Source of the DNA: Gammaproteobacteria bacterium
Lineage (GTDB): Bacteria; Pseudomonadota; Gammaproteobacteria; Steroidobacterales; Rariloculaceae
Direction: 5' to 3'
DNA length: 64,000 nucleotides
Assembly: GCA_022825505.1 (NCBI GenBank)
Contig: JAJDWR010000063.1
Coordinates: forward strand, 1 to 64,000
Made by a program: the position numbers and the translations under genes. This document shows, piece after piece, positions 8,285-17,231 of this stretch. The stretch's first letter is position 1; each line of letters opens with the position of its first letter. The notes under the pieces are model-generated. The model was not told the DNA's origin. It did not search any database and saw only the letters and a list, made by a program, of their open reading frames with translations.

Positions 8285-8290
8285 ATGCTC

Positions 8291-11173
8291 ATGCATACCA
8301 ATAGAAAAGTGCAGCGAGCCGTGCGGCTTGCGCTTGGAGTCGGGGCCGGTTCGCTCTCCCTGGGCGTTGCGCCGGGAGCCCTGGGCCAGATCGAAGGCGA
8401 CCAGGTACTGGAGGAAGTAGTCGTAACCGGTTCCCGAGTCAGCCGCCCGGATCTGGATAGTGCCAGCCCGATCTCGGTCGTCGACAGGGAAGCCATTCTG
8501 GCCTACGGCGTGACCGACGTCGGCAACCTCATCCAGAAGATGCCTTCCATGTCCGGTTCGCCCATCGGCACGACCACCAACAACGGCGGTAGCGGCGCCG
8601 TCCTGATCGATCTGCGTGGCTTGGGTACCGCTCGCACGCTGACGCTCGTCAACGGCCAGCGGGTGGTGGACGGCGGTGACTACCAGACGATTCCGTCAAC
8701 CATGATCGAACGGGTGGAAATCCTGAAGGACGGCGCTTCAGCCGTCTACGGTGCCGACGCGGTAGCCGGCGTGGTAAACATCATCACGCGCCGGGACTTC
8801 GAAGGCATCGAGCTGAACGTCCAGTCTGCTGATTTCACCGGCATGAAGTCGGGTGCGCAGGAAACGATCGGGCTGATCGCCGGCAAGAACTTTGGCGACG
8901 GCAATTTCGTTTTTGGCGCTGAATTCGTGGACCAGGAACAGGCATTCCAAAGCGATACGCCCTGGGCGTTCATGCAGGATTCCTACTACATCTATCCGAC
9001 TGCCGCGGGAGGTTGTGAGAGGCAGTTGACTGCCCCGTTTGACGGTACGTCATCGGGTGGTTGCTATCCGATCGGTTCTTCACGCATTCCCGAAAGCCGT
9101 CTGTCCTTCATGAACCAGGGAACGTTTCTGATCGGCTCGCCGGCAACGGCGCCGTACGAAGTCGGTTTGATGCAGCCCCATGATGGGCGCACCTACAACT
9201 ACGCGCCGGTGAACTACCTCCAGACGCCTTACGAGCGAACCAATCTGTTTGCGGAAGGACGATTCGATCTGGCCAACAACATCACGTTCAGTGCCGAGAT
9301 TCGCGGTAACGACCGTTCCTCGGCGCAGCAACTGGCGCCGCTGCCGTACACTGGTGGTGACCCGATGTATGACGGCGTTTTCAACGGGCGCATGTACTCT
9401 GGCGTGTCCGAGGACAACTACTATCTGCGCCGGGCTGTGGATGCCTACAACGCTACGGGACCTGAGACGCCACTGGTCTATGAGCCCCTGGTTACGCCTC
9501 GTCGGCGCATGATCGAGACCAACCGCCGCTTCGAGCAGGAAGTTTCTCAATATCAGTGGGTAGCGAGTCTGGAAGGCACGCTGGAGAACGACATCGACTG
9601 GAACGTTTACCTTAATCAGGGAAGCCGAAGCCGTACGGACAGGGACTTCGGCCAGTTCTCGGGAGTCCGGCTGTTCAATGCATTGGGCCCCTCGGCGGAT
9701 CTGGACGGTGACGGACAGCCTGAATGTTACGGTGACGTCAATGACCCAACCTCCCTGATCGTCGGCTGCGTGCCGCTGAATCTGTTCGGCGGCGGAGAGG
9801 TAAATGCAGCCGGTCAGCCCACCGTCACGACGCTTACCGAGGACATGGTCAACTATGTCGCGCTGGATACCGTCGATACGTATATCTCGAAACAGCAGGC
9901 CGCCGGCTTCGGCTTTAACGGTTCCGCGTTCGATACGGGAGCAGGTCCGCTCGGCTGGGCTGCCGGGTACGCCCGCTGGACACAGGAGTACACCTATACG
10001 CCGGACTCGGCCAAGACCATCGGTGCAGTAACCGGGAATGTAGGTGCAGGCACCATGGGTACGCTGACCAATGACAGCATCTACGGCGAGTTCCTCTTGC
10101 CGGTCTTCGACAATGGCCTGCAGGCTGTGGATCTCAGCGGCGGCGTACGCTATGACGACTGGGACGCGTTTGGAAGCGATACCACCTGGCAGGCCGGAAT
10201 CGAATTGCAGGCGATAGAGGGCCTGAAATTGAGGGCGACGGCGGGTACGGTATTCCGTGCACCCACCATCAGCAACCTGTTCGGCGGTTTGGTGGACAGC
10301 TTCCCGACCTACAGCGATCCATGCATCCCGGCCGCGGGGGAGTCGCTGCCGCCAGGGTGTGCGCAGGTCGGAATCCAGACCGACAGCCAGTTGCACGCGC
10401 TGGAGGGTGGTAATCCAAACCTGATTGCCGAGTCAGGCGAGACCTTCACGGCCGGCGCCGTGTGGAATACCGGCTTCGGCAACAGCGACCTGACCTTGAC
10501 GGCCGATTATTGGACGGTCGAACTTGAGGATGGCATCAGCTCGCTTGGCGTGCAGTTCATTCTGGACGATTGCTATATCAACGAGAATGCATCGTCCTGT
10601 GCACTTGTTACGCGTACGTTTGATTACGATATCTTCACGGTCATTGACGGCACCCTGAACGTCGCCACCCAGGGTGCGGAGGGTGTTGACCTTGAGGTCC
10701 GCTATAACGTCTCCACCGACGTCGGCGAGTTCGAAGCCGCGGTGCTGTGGACGCACATTCTGGGCAGAACCAAGACGCCATTTGCCGGTGCGCCCGAAGA
10801 GTCATTGGAGGGAACGTACACAAGCGTTACCGGAGAGGATGGCGGTGCATACCCGGTGGACAAGGCGAATCTGTCGCTCCAGTGGTATTGGAACGATATC
10901 TCGATCGGTTGGCTCGGCGAATACATCGGCGCGATGGATACGTCTGCTGCATTCGCCAACTACGATTACACGCTCGATTCATTGCTTTACCATGACATCG
11001 TGGCCAATTACGAGTTTGACCGGACCGGAACCACAATTTCCCTCGGAGTCACAAACCTGACCGATGAGCCGCCGCCGTTCATCGATGTCGGGTTCAATGG
11101 CAAGACGGATGTGGCTGCTTACCGGCTGTTCGGGTCTGGCTACTACCTGCGATTGTCGCAAAGCTTCGAATAG
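8291..11173 (+). CDS. TonB-dependent outer membrane receptor
   Basis: This 960-residue protein has a signal peptide (about 1-31). A TonB-box-like EEVVVTGSRV segment precedes the plug domain (about 50-165), which has the typical 'IQKMPS...', 'DLRGLGTARTLTLVNGQRV', 'IERVEILKDGASAVYGADAVAGVVNIITR' series. A long beta-barrel follows, ending in 'SGYYLRLSQSFE'. The plug motifs are complete. Known family members import siderophores, cobalamin, carbohydrates or peptides using the proton-motive force through TonB-ExbBD; the ligand here cannot be read. Two starts compete: 8285 is only two bases from GAGGAG, whereas 8291 is eight bases away, so 8291 is preferred. It ends at a strong bidirectional terminator. 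Confidence 0.93.
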   Translation: MHTNRKVQRAVRLALGVGAGSLSLGVAPGALGQIEGDQVLEEVVVTGSRVSRPDLDSASPISVVDREAILAYGVTDVGNLIQKMPSMSGSPIGTTTNNGGSGAVLIDLRGLGTARTLTLVNGQRVVDGGDYQTIPSTMIERVEILKDGASAVYGADAVAGVVNIITRRDFEGIELNVQSADFTGMKSGAQETIGLIAGKNFGDGNFVFGAEFVDQEQAFQSDTPWAFMQDSYYIYPTAAGGCERQLTAPFDGTSSGGCYPIGSSRIPESRLSFMNQGTFLIGSPATAPYEVGLMQPHDGRTYNYAPVNYLQTPYERTNLFAEGRFDLANNITFSAEIRGNDRSSAQQLAPLPYTGGDPMYDGVFNGRMYSGVSEDNYYLRRAVDAYNATGPETPLVYEPLVTPRRRMIETNRRFEQEVSQYQWVASLEGTLENDIDWNVYLNQGSRSRTDRDFGQFSGVRLFNALGPSADLDGDGQPECYGDVNDPTSLIVGCVPLNLFGGGEVNAAGQPTVTTLTEDMVNYVALDTVDTYISKQQAAGFGFNGSAFDTGAGPLGWAAGYARWTQEYTYTPDSAKTIGAVTGNVGAGTMGTLTNDSIYGEFLLPVFDNGLQAVDLSGGVRYDDWDAFGSDTTWQAGIELQAIEGLKLRATAGTVFRAPTISNLFGGLVDSFPTYSDPCIPAAGESLPPGCAQVGIQTDSQLHALEGGNPNLIAESGETFTAGAVWNTGFGNSDLTLTADYWTVELEDGISSLGVQFILDDCYINENASSCALVTRTFDYDIFTVIDGTLNVATQGAEGVDLEVRYNVSTDVGEFEAAVLWTHILGRTKTPFAGAPEESLEGTYTSVTGEDGGAYPVDKANLSLQWYWNDISIGWLGEYIGAMDTSAAFANYDYTLDSLLYHDIVANYEFDRTGTTISLGVTNLTDEPPPFIDVGFNGKTDVAAYRLFGSGYYLRLSQSFE

Positions 11174-11199
11174 GCAGGACCGCCGCACCAAAAGAAGAA

Positions 11200-11221
11200 G
11201 GCCGCCATTAGCGGCCTTTTT
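11200..11221. terminator. Bidirectional intrinsic terminator
   Basis: GGCCGC-CATTA-GCGGCC forms a 6-bp GC-rich hairpin followed by five T on the plus strand. On the minus strand the same hairpin is followed by a TTCTTCTTTT tract. It lies between the convergent TonB receptor and methyltransferase genes and can serve both. Confidence 0.9.
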
Positions 11222-11243
11222 CAATGACGCTCCGACTACCTGA

Positions 11244-12236
11244 TCACGCCGGGGAAACCAGTCTTATCGCGACCAGAGCCCAGGCCAGCGGGCGTCCCTG
11301 ACCCGGTGCATACAAGGGTCCTGCGTGCATCGCGGTGTAACCACGCTCGCGAAGTACTGCGCAGACCCGGTCGAATGCTCTGGCATCGAGCGCAGATTCG
11401 CACATGGACGCCATGCGTCCCTCGAATGCGTCCAGTTCCCCGTCCATTCTGTCCAGCCAGTCCAGAACCTCGGCCGGGTCATATCGCTGAATGGAACGGT
11501 GCATCCTGTCCACGTCGCTGTAGAGGCGAGCGATGGTATTGCCGGCGACGTGCTGACCGTATTGCGCCATGATTGACTCAAGCGCCTTCACGGCAGGAGC
11601 AAGCCGTGTCGCTGCGGCCTCGTAGGGCGCACGATCGGCGCCACGACAGGCGTGGAATCCCGCCTGGAACATCCGGGAAGCATACGGAATGAATTTCGAT
11701 TCCTTCAGCCTGACGATCGCGCCGAGGCTATCCTCGCACTCCTTGTGGATGCTGCTCGCCTGGCTGTGCAACAGGAGAGATATCCTGCCTTGTGCCTTTA
11801 CCAGCCCGGCGGCCTCCTCAATGGCCTTCATTCCGGCGTATTCGACACCGAACTGGCTTGTGACGACATCGAAACCATTGGCATCCAGCGGAATCGATCG
11901 TGCGTCGGCAACGATGCCGTGTACCTGCGGAAATCGGCTGCGAATGTTCGCGATGGCGGCAGCGGACACATCGACAGACGTGAAGTCCGCCTGCTCTCCG
12001 TCCAGCGCTGCAAGCGCACGCTCTACAACGGCGCCGTTTCCGCTCGCAATGTCGACAATCCTCGGCGCTCCGTAGTCCTGCCGCACAGTTCGAAAGAATT
12101 CATCCCAGAAGCCCAGAATGGCCGGATGACTGACGCCGCCGCTGGTGTACACGCCCGCGTCTCCGGTGCCCTGCCAATAGGTTTCCCAGCTTGCGGCGAC
12201 CTGGCCGGAATCGGAATGGGAGCCGGTCTTGTGCAT
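11244..12236 (-). CDS. Class I SAM-dependent methyltransferase
   Basis: The 330-residue cytoplasmic protein has a SAM-binding motif I, VDIASGNGAVVE, at about 61-72, and an acidic strand-2 end (SVDVSAAA). A 'VADARSIPLDANGFDVVTSQFGVEY' stretch covers motifs II-III. The C-terminal half is longer than the minimal fold and predicted helical, with no recognisable extra domain. The substrate is unknown. It is convergent with the TonB receptor and divergent from the two TPR-sulfotransferase genes, with 141 bases between. Because it borders sulfotransferases, modification of a shared glycan, lipid or secondary metabolite is a possible but unproven link. Confidence 0.82.
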   Translation of the reverse strand: MHKTGSHSDSGQVAASWETYWQGTGDAGVYTSGGVSHPAILGFWDEFFRTVRQDYGAPRIVDIASGNGAVVERALAALDGEQADFTSVDVSAAAIANIRSRFPQVHGIVADARSIPLDANGFDVVTSQFGVEYAGMKAIEEAAGLVKAQGRISLLLHSQASSIHKECEDSLGAIVRLKESKFIPYASRMFQAGFHACRGADRAPYEAAATRLAPAVKALESIMAQYGQHVAGNTIARLYSDVDRMHRSIQRYDPAEVLDWLDRMDGELDAFEGRMASMCESALDARAFDRVCAVLRERGYTAMHAGPLYAPGQGRPLAWALVAIRLVSPA

Positions 12237-12377
12237 ATGGTCAGCCCTGGCGGCACCTGTTCGGCGAGTATAACAATCGAGATAGGTTGGCTGGCTACAA
12301 GCCGGCAGGTCGGAAGCGTGTACATTTCGGCAGGTGGTTTTGATAGATTGCCGCTAAAGCCTGATCGGGCAAGCTGA

Positions 12378-13958
12378 ATGAATGAACATCTGGCACAGTT
12401 CAGCGCAATCGCGAGAAAAGCTGTACAACAACAGGACTGGGCGTCGGTGCATTCCTGTGCGCAGGAGATTCTGAGACGGGACAGCGCGAGCGCCGAAGGC
12501 CATTTCCTGACAGGTCTGGTCATGAAGGCATCCAGGAGGCCGGCGAAGGCTGCCGATGCTTTTGCGAGGGCGCTCGAACTAGATGAAGACCGCTACGATG
12601 CAGCCATCGAATTGTCGGACCAGTATTTGAATGCCCGGCGAAACGGTCAGGCTGCCGCACTGCTCTCGAAGTATGACGGGGCACTGCGAAACAGCCCGCT
12701 CTACCTGAATCTGGCTGGTACAGTCTATTCGGATGTCGGGATGCCTGAAAGAGCCTTGCCTCTTTTTCGAAGGGCAATTGAATTGCAGCCGCGAGTCGAT
12801 CTTTTTCGGGCAAACCTGGCCGCCTGTTGTGTCTCTGTCGGCGAAATCGAAGAGGCCAAGGGGATTTACCGGGGACTATTGGATCGAAATCCGGATCATC
12901 AACGTAATCACTATCGGCTGGCCGGGCTGGAAAAGGCGGGGGACAGAAAGCACATAGATCAGATGCATGAAGTCTTGCGCTCCACAAATTTTCCGCCTGA
13001 CAGAAATGTATTCCTGTATTACGCCATCGGAAAGGAACTTGAGGATCTTGAGGACTGGGATGAGGCCTTCAAGTACTACAAGATGGGAGGTGATGCGGTC
13101 GCGTCCGTAGCCAATTACGACATCAAGGGCGATTTGCAGCTGATCGACAAGATCATCGACGTGTGTGATGCAGACTGGATCGCCGCAGGGGCGAACACCT
13201 CGCCGAATCCCGCATTGCAGAAAACACCCATATTTGTCGTGGGTCTCCCGCGAACGGGCACGACGTTGGCCGAGCGAATTCTATCGAGTCATTCCCAGGT
13301 CGAAAGTGTAGGCGAAACCGAGTTCGTTCAGATGTTGCTGCGACAGATGAGTGCACTTGACGGCACTGAGAAGACCAGCGCAGCAATCGTGGAGGCCGCC
13401 GCAGGACAAGGAATCGCCCTGCTTGCCCGAGGCTACATGAACGCAGTGAATTACAGGTTGGGCGACAGGCCCTTTGTTGTAGACAAGCTTCCGTTGAACT
13501 ACTTGTATCTCGGTTTCATTGCCAAGGCCTGGCCGCGCGCTCGAGTCGTCTTGTTGCGGCGGAATCCGATGGATACCTGCTTTTCCATGTACAAGCAGGT
13601 ATTCACCTGGGCGTACAAATTTTCGTACACGCAGGATGGACTCGGCCGTTACTACCCGGCGTATGATCGTCTTTGCGATCATTGGCGCGATGTCATCGGT
13701 GACCGGCTGATCGAAGTCGAATATGAAGCGCTCACCGCCGAACCGGAGCGCCAGACAAGGTCGCTGCTGCAGAAGGCTGGGCTGGGCTTCGAGGAAGCCT
13801 GTCTCCACTTCCATCGGAATACGGCTGCGTGCACAACGGCAAGCTCGGTCCAGGTACGAGAGAGGATCCATACCCGATCCGTCAATCGCTGGAAAAATTT
13901 CGCAAGGCATCTGCAACCGCTGAAGGAAACCCTGGAGCATGCGGGCATTGGCATCTAG
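12378..13958 (+). CDS. TPR-containing sulfotransferase, paralogue 1
   Basis: The 526-residue protein has an N-terminal block of tetratricopeptide-like helical repeats (about 1-245, units such as 'AEGHFLTGLVMKASRRPAKA'). A PAPS-dependent sulfotransferase domain (about 280-525) follows. The 5'-phosphosulfate loop is VGLPRTGTTLAER at about 288-300, and the 3'-phosphate-binding segment is 'RVVLLRRNPMDTCFSMYKQ' at about 389-407. Fused TPR-sulfotransferases are common in environmental Gammaproteobacteria and are related in fold to tyrosylprotein and heparan sulfotransferases. The acceptor is unknown. A similar paralogue follows after 42 bases on the same strand, implying a tandem duplication. No PAPS-synthesis gene is nearby. 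The start is ATG; no strong ribosome site is visible. Confidence 0.9.
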   Translation: MNEHLAQFSAIARKAVQQQDWASVHSCAQEILRRDSASAEGHFLTGLVMKASRRPAKAADAFARALELDEDRYDAAIELSDQYLNARRNGQAAALLSKYDGALRNSPLYLNLAGTVYSDVGMPERALPLFRRAIELQPRVDLFRANLAACCVSVGEIEEAKGIYRGLLDRNPDHQRNHYRLAGLEKAGDRKHIDQMHEVLRSTNFPPDRNVFLYYAIGKELEDLEDWDEAFKYYKMGGDAVASVANYDIKGDLQLIDKIIDVCDADWIAAGANTSPNPALQKTPIFVVGLPRTGTTLAERILSSHSQVESVGETEFVQMLLRQMSALDGTEKTSAAIVEAAAGQGIALLARGYMNAVNYRLGDRPFVVDKLPLNYLYLGFIAKAWPRARVVLLRRNPMDTCFSMYKQVFTWAYKFSYTQDGLGRYYPAYDRLCDHWRDVIGDRLIEVEYEALTAEPERQTRSLLQKAGLGFEEACLHFHRNTAACTTASSVQVRERIHTRSVNRWKNFARHLQPLKETLEHAGIGI

Positions 13959-14000
13959 CGGCGACCCGATTGAAGTTGCGCGAATTCCCGGCGACGCTGC

Positions 14001-15575
14001 ATGAGGATCGATCCTGAGCAACTGGGTGCAACGGCAAGGGCTGCATCGCGATCCGGAGACTGGGCCAGGGTCAAGGCCTGCGCGAAGGAGATACTTGAGC
14101 GGGACAGGAACAGCCCGGAAGGTCATTTTCTTGTCGGCCTGGCGGCGAAGGCATCGCGGGATTCGGCTTCGGCTGCAAAGTCATTTTCCAGGGCGCTCAG
14201 GCTCGACGGCCGGCGCTACGACGCGGCGATAGAACTTGCCGGTCAGCGCCTCGCTTCGGGGCTGTTCGGCGAGGCGGTCGGACTCCTTCGGCAGCACGAA
14301 GCCAAACTGGACCGAAGTCCCCGATATCTGGATATGGCGGGCACCATCTACACGAACGCCGGGCTGCCGGATCGCGGCTGGCCCCTGTACAAGAAAGCCA
14401 ACAAGTTGCAGCCGGGCGTCGATTCGATCGAGGCAAACCTCGCCGCGTGCAGCGTTTTCGTCGGGGAGATGGACGCGGCAAAGGCGATCTACCGTCGGCT
14501 GCTGGACAGGTATCCGAATCACCAGCGCAATCACTTTGCGCTGTCGCGAATCCGGACCGCGACCGACTCGACGCACATCGAGCAGATGAAGGAAGTGCTT
14601 CGCACAACCAACCTGCCCGCGGAGCGAAACATCTTTCTCTACTACGCCATCGGAAAGGAACTGGAAGATCTCGAGCAGTGGGACGAGGCGTTCAGCTACT
14701 ACGAGATGGCGGGACATGCGGCATCCCGGGTTGCCAACTACGACGTCACCCCGGACTTGCGAGTGATCGACATGGTCATCGAGGTTTGCAGAGCCGACTG
14801 GTTGTCTTCCGGTCCCAGTCCACCCTCAACAGACGCCTCGACAAAGACGCCGATATTCATTGTGGGCCTGCCACGCACCGGCACGACGTTGGTCGAGCGC
14901 ATCGTGAGCTGTCATTCACAGGTAGAAAGCGTGGGTGAGACCTACTTTCTCCAGGACTCAATTCGGCGCGCCAGTGGTATTCGAGACAATGCGCCAATGA
15001 ATTCAGCCATTGTTGAAGCGGCTGCAGAAAAGCCGGCCAGCGCCATCGCTGACAGGTACCTGGAGGCGGTCAGTTACAAGTTCGGCGACAAGCCGTTTTT
15101 CATAGAGAAATTTCCCGAGAACCTCCTCTATCTCGGATTCGTCGCCAAGGCCTTCCCCCGGGCCCGAATCGTTTGCCTGCTCAGGCACCCGATGGATGCC
15201 TGCTTCGCCATGTTCAAGCAATCGTTCTTCCGGTACGCATACACGCTGGCCGATCTGGGTCCCTACTACGTAGCTCACGACCGGTTGCGCGAACACTGGC
15301 GGAAAGTCCTCAAGGACCGGATGATCGAAGTCGAATACGAATCTCTCGTCAGCGATCAGGAAGGTCAGACGCGAAGATTGCTTGACCGGCTCGGATTGCC
15401 ATTCGAAGAGGCCTGTCTGGAGTTTCACCGGAACATAACGCCGAGCAATACGGCCAGCGCTGTGCAGATACGGGAGAAAATGCACAGTCGGTCCGTGAAC
15501 CGGTGGCAACATTTCGCCTCGCATTTGCAACCCTTGAAGTCGCACCTTGAGCAAGCCGGGATTGCGCTCGGCTAA
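14001..15575 (+). CDS. TPR-containing sulfotransferase, paralogue 2
   Basis: The 524-residue protein is collinear with the preceding gene throughout: TPR-like region about 1-245, PAPS loop VGLPRTGTTLVER near 288-300, and 3'-phosphate segment 'RIVCLLRHPMDACFAMFKQ'. Long shared blocks such as 'NIFLYYAIGKELEDLE' and 'SHSQVESVGET'/'CHSQVESVGET' show clear paralogy. Divergence is concentrated after the PAPS loop (residues about 318-350), where acceptor-contacting loops would lie, so the two may modify different substrates. That is inference. The genes are 42 bases apart and probably co-transcribed. Catalytic motifs are intact in both, so neither looks like a decayed copy. Confidence 0.9.
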   Translation: MRIDPEQLGATARAASRSGDWARVKACAKEILERDRNSPEGHFLVGLAAKASRDSASAAKSFSRALRLDGRRYDAAIELAGQRLASGLFGEAVGLLRQHEAKLDRSPRYLDMAGTIYTNAGLPDRGWPLYKKANKLQPGVDSIEANLAACSVFVGEMDAAKAIYRRLLDRYPNHQRNHFALSRIRTATDSTHIEQMKEVLRTTNLPAERNIFLYYAIGKELEDLEQWDEAFSYYEMAGHAASRVANYDVTPDLRVIDMVIEVCRADWLSSGPSPPSTDASTKTPIFIVGLPRTGTTLVERIVSCHSQVESVGETYFLQDSIRRASGIRDNAPMNSAIVEAAAEKPASAIADRYLEAVSYKFGDKPFFIEKFPENLLYLGFVAKAFPRARIVCLLRHPMDACFAMFKQSFFRYAYTLADLGPYYVAHDRLREHWRKVLKDRMIEVEYESLVSDQEGQTRRLLDRLGLPFEEACLEFHRNITPSNTASAVQIREKMHSRSVNRWQHFASHLQPLKSHLEQAGIALG

Positions 15576-15629
15576 ATCGGGGGGAGTCTGCGCGCCGATG
15601 TCCCCTTGAAGATATCCGCAATTGTGCTA

Positions 15630-15655
15630 CGTTGTACTAATCGTGTAACACAACG
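15630..15655. promoter_or_regulatory. Inverted repeat upstream of ParD-like antitoxin, candidate operator
   Basis: CGTTGT (15630-15635) and ACAACG (15650-15655) form a perfect 6-base inverted repeat centred 22 bases before the antitoxin ATG, within an AT-rich stretch. RHH antitoxins of this type autoregulate through such sites. The promoter boxes themselves are not clear. Confidence 0.42.
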
Positions 15656-15664
15656 GGCAGAGTC

Positions 15665-15952
15665 ATGAGCCAGGCTACCTTTACCTTTCGCGTCGATGAC
15701 GAACTGAAAAGAAGCTTTGCTTCGGTTGCGAAGTCCCTGGACCGCTCGGGCGCACAATTGCTGCGCGACTACATGAGAGACATCGTGCGCCGGCAGGGGG
15801 AGGCCGAGGAACATGATGCGTGGTTCCGAGAGCAGGTTCAGATCGGACTGGATTCAGCCAACGCCGGCAACCTGATGTCCAACGAGGACGTTGAAGCGAG
15901 ATTTTCCGCCCGCAGAGCCGAAACGCGCCGCAGGCTCAATGAACTGCCGTGA
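15665..15952 (+). CDS. Ribbon-helix-helix antitoxin (ParD/RelB-like)
   Basis: The 95-residue protein begins MSQATFTFRVDDELKRSFAS, an RHH strand and first helix, followed by 'SGAQLLRDYMRDIVRR'. The charged C-terminal half contains a 'MSNEDVEARFSARR' segment seen in antitoxins paired with ParE-type toxins. It overlaps its toxin gene by four bases (GTGA), giving translational coupling. Its upstream region carries an inverted repeat. The antitoxin normally binds and neutralises the toxin and represses its own operon. Confidence 0.85.
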   Translation: MSQATFTFRVDDELKRSFASVAKSLDRSGAQLLRDYMRDIVRRQGEAEEHDAWFREQVQIGLDSANAGNLMSNEDVEARFSARRAETRRRLNELP

Positions 15953-16230
15953 AGCTTTGTTGGACTGCCGAAGCCATCGCGGATCGCATTGATATCTACG
16001 ACTTCATTGAGGCAGACAATCCGGTAGCCGCGCTGGCTTTGGACGAACTGTTTTCGAACGCTGCAGAACGCCTTGAGCTTCATCCGATGATCGGCCGGGC
16101 CGGGCGAGTAGATCGGACGCGCGAGTTGGTTGTGCACGAGAATTACATCCTGGTGTACGACATCGCAGAGGATGGAGTGCGTATTCTGCGTGTGCTGCAT
16201 GCAGCCCGGCAGTGGCCGCCACCCCGGTAA
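15949..16230 (+). CDS. RelE/ParE-superfamily toxin
   Basis: The 93-residue protein has the ParE/RelE layout: 'WTAEAIADRIDIYDFIEADNP' (helix pair), 'LELHPMIGRAGRVDRTRELVVHENYILVYDI' (central sheet) and a final 'VRILRVLHAARQWPP' strand. The 'GR.GR...TRELVVH.NYI..Y' run is the classic family signature. The start is GTG and overlaps the antitoxin stop. ParE-type members poison gyrase and RelE-type members cleave ribosome-bound mRNA; the sequence looks more ParE-like, but the target cannot be decided here. Confidence 0.9.
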   Translation: MKLCWTAEAIADRIDIYDFIEADNPVAALALDELFSNAAERLELHPMIGRAGRVDRTRELVVHENYILVYDIAEDGVRILRVLHAARQWPPPR

Positions 16231-16260
16231 CGGCGCAACTGCCCTCCACGTCGCCACCCG

Positions 16261-17088
16261 CTACAGTTGCGCGATACCGTACCGCGTGCGCGTGCGGCGC
16301 TTGCGCCTGGTACTGCGCCGAATGGCGAGGTTGGCCGCGCGAGCCTCCGCATTCACGTAGCCGCGCGGATGGTCCAGGTGCAGGCAAGTCACCCTGTGGC
16401 GGATGCGCTTGCCGCGAATTCCGGCATTTTCGAGCCGTTCCCCCAGTTCCCGGTCTTCTCCCCCGTATCCCATCCGTTCGTCGAAACCGTTGGCGCGAAG
16501 GATGTCGTCCTTCCAGCCTGAAGCGTTGTGCCCGTTCCAGCCTGCGGTCGTGGGGGACACGCGGTCCAACGCCGCGCCGAGGCCAAGGCCTGCACTGAGC
16601 TTGAGCAGCTTGTAAGTGAACGGCATGCCGTGGCGACGCAGCCATGAAGCGGAAAAACAGCGCCCGGAAGCGATGTCGTCCGGTTGGATGTGTTCGGACA
16701 GGCCCAACGGCAGGCGCAACAACCCTCCCGACAGGAAACGCTTCGGTTCAGCCAGTTCAAGGTGACGCGAAATGAATTCCGGGTGGGGTATGCAATCCCC
16801 GTCGGTGAAGATCAGGTAGCCGCCCCGTGCCTTGCGGATGGCCTTGTTCAGTATCCGGCATTTGCGAAACCCCTGGTCCTTCTGCCAGACGTGTTCGATG
16901 CGCAACCCCGTGGTCGTACGGGCGGATCGGATGACCTCGGCCGTCTTGTCGCCGGAGCCGTCATCGGCGATGACGACTTCGAAATCCCGGTGGTTCTGGA
17001 AAGCAAATCCGCACAGTGTCTTGCGCAGCCACTCCGGCTGGCGATAGGTGCTGAAAATGACCGATACGTCACGCGGTCCGGCGCTCAT
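16261..17088 (-). CDS. Family 2 glycosyltransferase
   Basis: The 275-residue GT-A fold protein has an N-terminal 'SVIFSTYRQPEWL' strand and nucleotide-sugar-binding 'VVIADDGSGDKT' at about 38-49. The DXD metal motif DGD lies at 96-98, and a C-terminal 'GYGGEDRELGERL' carries the acidic acceptor/catalytic pair. The C-terminal part resembles the galactosyltransferase-like domain found in bacterial chondroitin-type enzymes. A basic tail (RRSTRRKRRTRTR) may favour membrane association. Donor and acceptor are unknown. It is convergent with the ParE-like toxin gene and divergent from the esterase gene, with no other glycan genes adjacent. Confidence 0.86.
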   Translation of the reverse strand: MSAGPRDVSVIFSTYRQPEWLRKTLCGFAFQNHRDFEVVIADDGSGDKTAEVIRSARTTTGLRIEHVWQKDQGFRKCRILNKAIRKARGGYLIFTDGDCIPHPEFISRHLELAEPKRFLSGGLLRLPLGLSEHIQPDDIASGRCFSASWLRRHGMPFTYKLLKLSAGLGLGAALDRVSPTTAGWNGHNASGWKDDILRANGFDERMGYGGEDRELGERLENAGIRGKRIRHRVTCLHLDHPRGYVNAEARAANLAIRRSTRRKRRTRTRYGIAQL

Positions 17089-17195
17089 GCATCACCGGAA
17101 GCGTGCGGAGTTGTGCTTTTCTCGGCGCTTGCGTCATCGGAGAAAATCTCTTTGCTGTTTTCGTCGTCCCTGCTGTTTTAGGATTGTACTTTCAA

Positions 17196-17210
17196 AGGCC
17201 CTGTGGCAGG
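17196..17210. repeat. 15-base direct repeat left of the esterase gene (pair with 18151-18165)
   Basis: AGGCCCTGTGGCAGG occurs here and again at 18151-18165, with partial similarity extending a few bases to the left of both. The two copies closely flank the esterase gene (17232-18059). Confidence 0.6.
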
Positions 17211-17231
17211 TCACGAATTCAGGAGCAGGTC

